Positions 62,270 to 64,000 of a stretch of DNA of 64,000 nucleotides are shown here, piece by piece. Position 1 is the stretch's first letter, and the number at the start of each line of letters is the position of its first letter. Made by a program: the position numbers and the translations under genes. The notes beneath the pieces are model-generated. The model had not been told where the DNA came from and made no database searches. It was given only the letters and a program-made list of their open reading frames with translations. Source of the DNA: SZUA-320 sp963707875 (GTDB lineage Bacteria; Gemmatimonadota; Gemmatimonadetes; Gemmatimonadales; GWC2-71-9); the NCBI GenBank assembly GCA_963707875.1, contig CAVPRU010000001.1:434001-498000 (forward strand), read 5' to 3'.

Positions 62270-63562
62270 TCAGTGATGGACGATTGAGATTCCCTCGAGC
62301 CGCAGTGCGGGGCCGCACCAGGCCCCGAGCCAGACCGCCTCGCGGCCAACGGCCGCCAGGCGGTCGAGCATCTGGTAGGCATTGCCGCGCAGGGTGATCC
62401 GGGGAAACCGTCCGACCACCTCACCCCGCACCACCCGATAGGCCCAGGGAGTGGTGAACGCCACCCGGCCGTCCATCACGTTCCCCGGCGCGGCGGGCAG
62501 ATCCTCCACCAGCACCACCTCGTCGCCTCCCAACAGATCGCTGGTGGCGGCTTCCCCCGCGGCGAGTACCAGGTTGGTGTACCCCACCCGGGGCGGTGCA
62601 AAAGCGAGGCGGCGTGAATGGCCGGTGGACGGCAGGTCGAGCCGACTCCCGGTCGCCAGATCAGTGATCCACCCGACGAACCGACCCCGTTCAATCAACG
62701 GCAGTCGCCGGGAGACCACCCCGTCGTCATCTGCCGGCCGGGAGCCGGGGCGTCCCGGCAGCAGGGGATCATCGAAAAGAGTGATCGCTTCGGGCAGGAC
62801 GAGCTCCCCCTGGCGGCCAGCATACGGTGACCGCCCCTCGAAGACCTCGGCACCGATGAGCGCCAGTTCGAGCGGTCGCAGAAACGCCCGCACCGCGCGA
62901 GGCATCAGGCAGAGACGGACCGGGCTGGCGGGACCGCTGGGGGGCTCAGCGTAAAGAGGGGAAAGCCGGCGCTCGAACTCGGTGACCAGCGATTCGACCT
63001 CCCGACCGGAAGGCCACGCCACGCTGGCGTGGTGAAGGGACAGGGTCAGGGGGGAGCTCGGGTCGCCGACGGCCAAGGTGGCCCCCATCCCGACCAGGCT
63101 CGCATCGTAGCTGACCAGAGCCCCCCGGGTATTGCCCGCCTCCACCCGACCCACCGATCGTTCGGCCCAGGCTTCGACCATTCGACCCTTCCCATCCAGC
63201 CGGGCACTCAGCGACCGGGCCAGTTCGAGCACCTGACTCGGGCCGGCAGCCTGGGCCACCGGATGGGAGGTGGGAACGTCGACTGTCGGTGCCGGGGCCG
63301 GCAGGTGAAGGACGGCGACCTCACCCATCGCCGCGCTCGCCAGGGCGGCGGCGAGCAGGGGCTCACCGTGGTGGTCGGCCCGGCCGGCCATGCCGACCCG
63401 ACCGTGGACCGCCACCCGCAGGTGCTGTTGGACGGAGGTCAGGCGGCCCATCCGCTCACCTCCCTGCGCGGTCACCACCCCGCTCAGGGTTTCGTCGGTC
63501 TTGACCACGGCGTCAGCGGCCGTCACCCGGGGACGGGCCCCCTCAAGGAGCGGGGTGATCAT
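62270..63562 (-). CDS. TldD/PmbA family protein (PmbA/TldE-like)
   Basis: 430 aa from ATG 63562, overlapping the tldD stop (ATGA). TldD-TldE form a heterodimeric metalloprotease that trims peptides (microcin B17 maturation, CcdA degradation in E. coli). This subunit shows the C-terminal beta-barrel region (DDDGVVSRRLPLIERGRFVGWITDLATGSRL, VGYTNLVLAAGEA) and lacks an HExxxH site, fitting the non-catalytic TldE/PmbA partner. Poorly conserved N-terminus. Confidence 0.8.
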   Translation of the reverse strand: MITPLLEGARPRVTAADAVVKTDETLSGVVTAQGGERMGRLTSVQQHLRVAVHGRVGMAGRADHHGEPLLAAALASAAMGEVAVLHLPAPAPTVDVPTSHPVAQAAGPSQVLELARSLSARLDGKGRMVEAWAERSVGRVEAGNTRGALVSYDASLVGMGATLAVGDPSSPLTLSLHHASVAWPSGREVESLVTEFERRLSPLYAEPPSGPASPVRLCLMPRAVRAFLRPLELALIGAEVFEGRSPYAGRQGELVLPEAITLFDDPLLPGRPGSRPADDDGVVSRRLPLIERGRFVGWITDLATGSRLDLPSTGHSRRLAFAPPRVGYTNLVLAAGEAATSDLLGGDEVVLVEDLPAAPGNVMDGRVAFTTPWAYRVVRGEVVGRFPRITLRGNAYQMLDRLAAVGREAVWLGAWCGPALRLEGISIVHH

Positions 63563-64000
63563 CCGGCGGCTCCGACGTCCGCCTCGACCAGCCGGACATG
63601 GGGGGCACCCATCGTCACCGGGACCGCCTGCCCGGCCACGTCGCACCGGCTGGCGCTGACATCCCACGCGAAATCGCCGGCGACCGATTCGATCTGCCCG
63701 AGCAGACCGAGCGGGTCGCCGGTGAGGGTGGCCCCCTTGACGGGTTCCGCCAGTTCCCCGCGGCGGATCATCCTGGCCAATCCGGCCCGGATGCTGATGC
63801 CGCGCTCATCGATCGCCGTCTCCGGCTCGGCAAGGTAGAGCCCGGTCTCAATCGGTCGGAGCAAGTCGGCCAGGTCGCCCCGGCCGCGCGCCAGGTAGGT
63901 GTTGGCCAGCCGGGGGACGGCGGGCCCGACGCCGGTGGTCCGGGCGTGGCCGGTGGAGACCGCCCCGACCGCACCGGCCGTGGCACGGCTGTGGAGGTGG
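63559..64000 (-). CDS. tldD: TldD metalloprotease, C-terminal part (5' end beyond window)
   Basis: The open frame continues to the window edge (about 146 codons present). The sequence includes VSTGHARTTGVGPAVPRLANTY, IETGLYLAEPETAIDERG, VKGATLTGDPLGLLGQIESV and GQAVPVTMGAPHVRL, matching the C-terminal half of TldD. The HExxxH zinc site would lie upstream, outside the window. Coupled with the pmbA-like gene by a 4-nt overlap. Confidence 0.85.
   Translation of the reverse strand, partial: HLHSRATAGAVGAVSTGHARTTGVGPAVPRLANTYLARGRGDLADLLRPIETGLYLAEPETAIDERGISIRAGLARMIRRGELAEPVKGATLTGDPLGLLGQIESVAGDFAWDVSASRCDVAGQAVPVTMGAPHVRLVEADVGAAG

Overview
The window is a GC-rich (roughly two-thirds G+C), tightly packed bacterial chromosome segment. 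Gene content points to a Gemmatimonadota-like lineage: secreted S9 peptidase, plug-only TonB-type protein, small outer-membrane proteins, a B-type (ba3-like) cytochrome oxidase and an E. coli-like tRNA-tuf-rpo order. This placement is inference, because no 16S gene is present. There is no gene-free stretch longer than 300 bases.

1-13141 (all minus): a promoter drives tRNA-Thr(TGT), tRNA-Tyr, tRNA-Gly, tRNA-Thr(GGT), tuf, rpmG, secE, nusG, rplK, rplA, rplJ, rplL, rpoB and rpoC. tuf carries a one-base frameshift and rpoC runs off the left edge. 13192-15602: cysS and an MscS-type channel. 15687-25493: a stress and low-oxygen island with Hsp20, two double-domain Usp proteins, a DosS-like GAF histidine kinase, an OmpR/PhoB-type regulator, a P1B ATPase and the oxidase. 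Four promoters here share TTCAC-like pentamers repeated every 11 bp and placed exactly 11 bp before a YAGMYT -10 element. With the kinase and regulator this looks like an analogue of the mycobacterial DosR dormancy regulon. It is the most interesting system in the window.

25577-32449 (minus): a DUF1611 protein, then an operon of six overlapping paralogous one-TM coiled-coil genes ending in ybjN-like and pspA genes (a probable envelope-stress system), a small unknown gene and a DPP4-type peptidase. 32527-35377: uvrA with a second one-base frameshift. 35507-40308: a TPR, transglutaminase-like and ABC-transporter operon. 40145-43477: the last 164 bp of the permease gene are duplicated around a less GC-rich cargo (plug-domain protein, DsbA-like gene), and the second copy is split by an intact IS3-family element with a 3-bp target duplication.

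43661-52735: a putative lipoprotein, an outer-membrane protein, a cytochrome c maturation cluster (ccmE of the CxxxY type, ccmF, ccmH, zinc-ribbon partners), glpK, an enoyl-CoA hydratase and a Met/Gln-rich secreted protein. 52912-56285: recF-dciA-gyrB. 56338-64000: thymidine phosphorylase, a TPR protein, a YtxH-like protein, a GAF protein overlapping ligA, a V4R protein, and a pmbA/tldD pair whose tldD is cut by the right edge.
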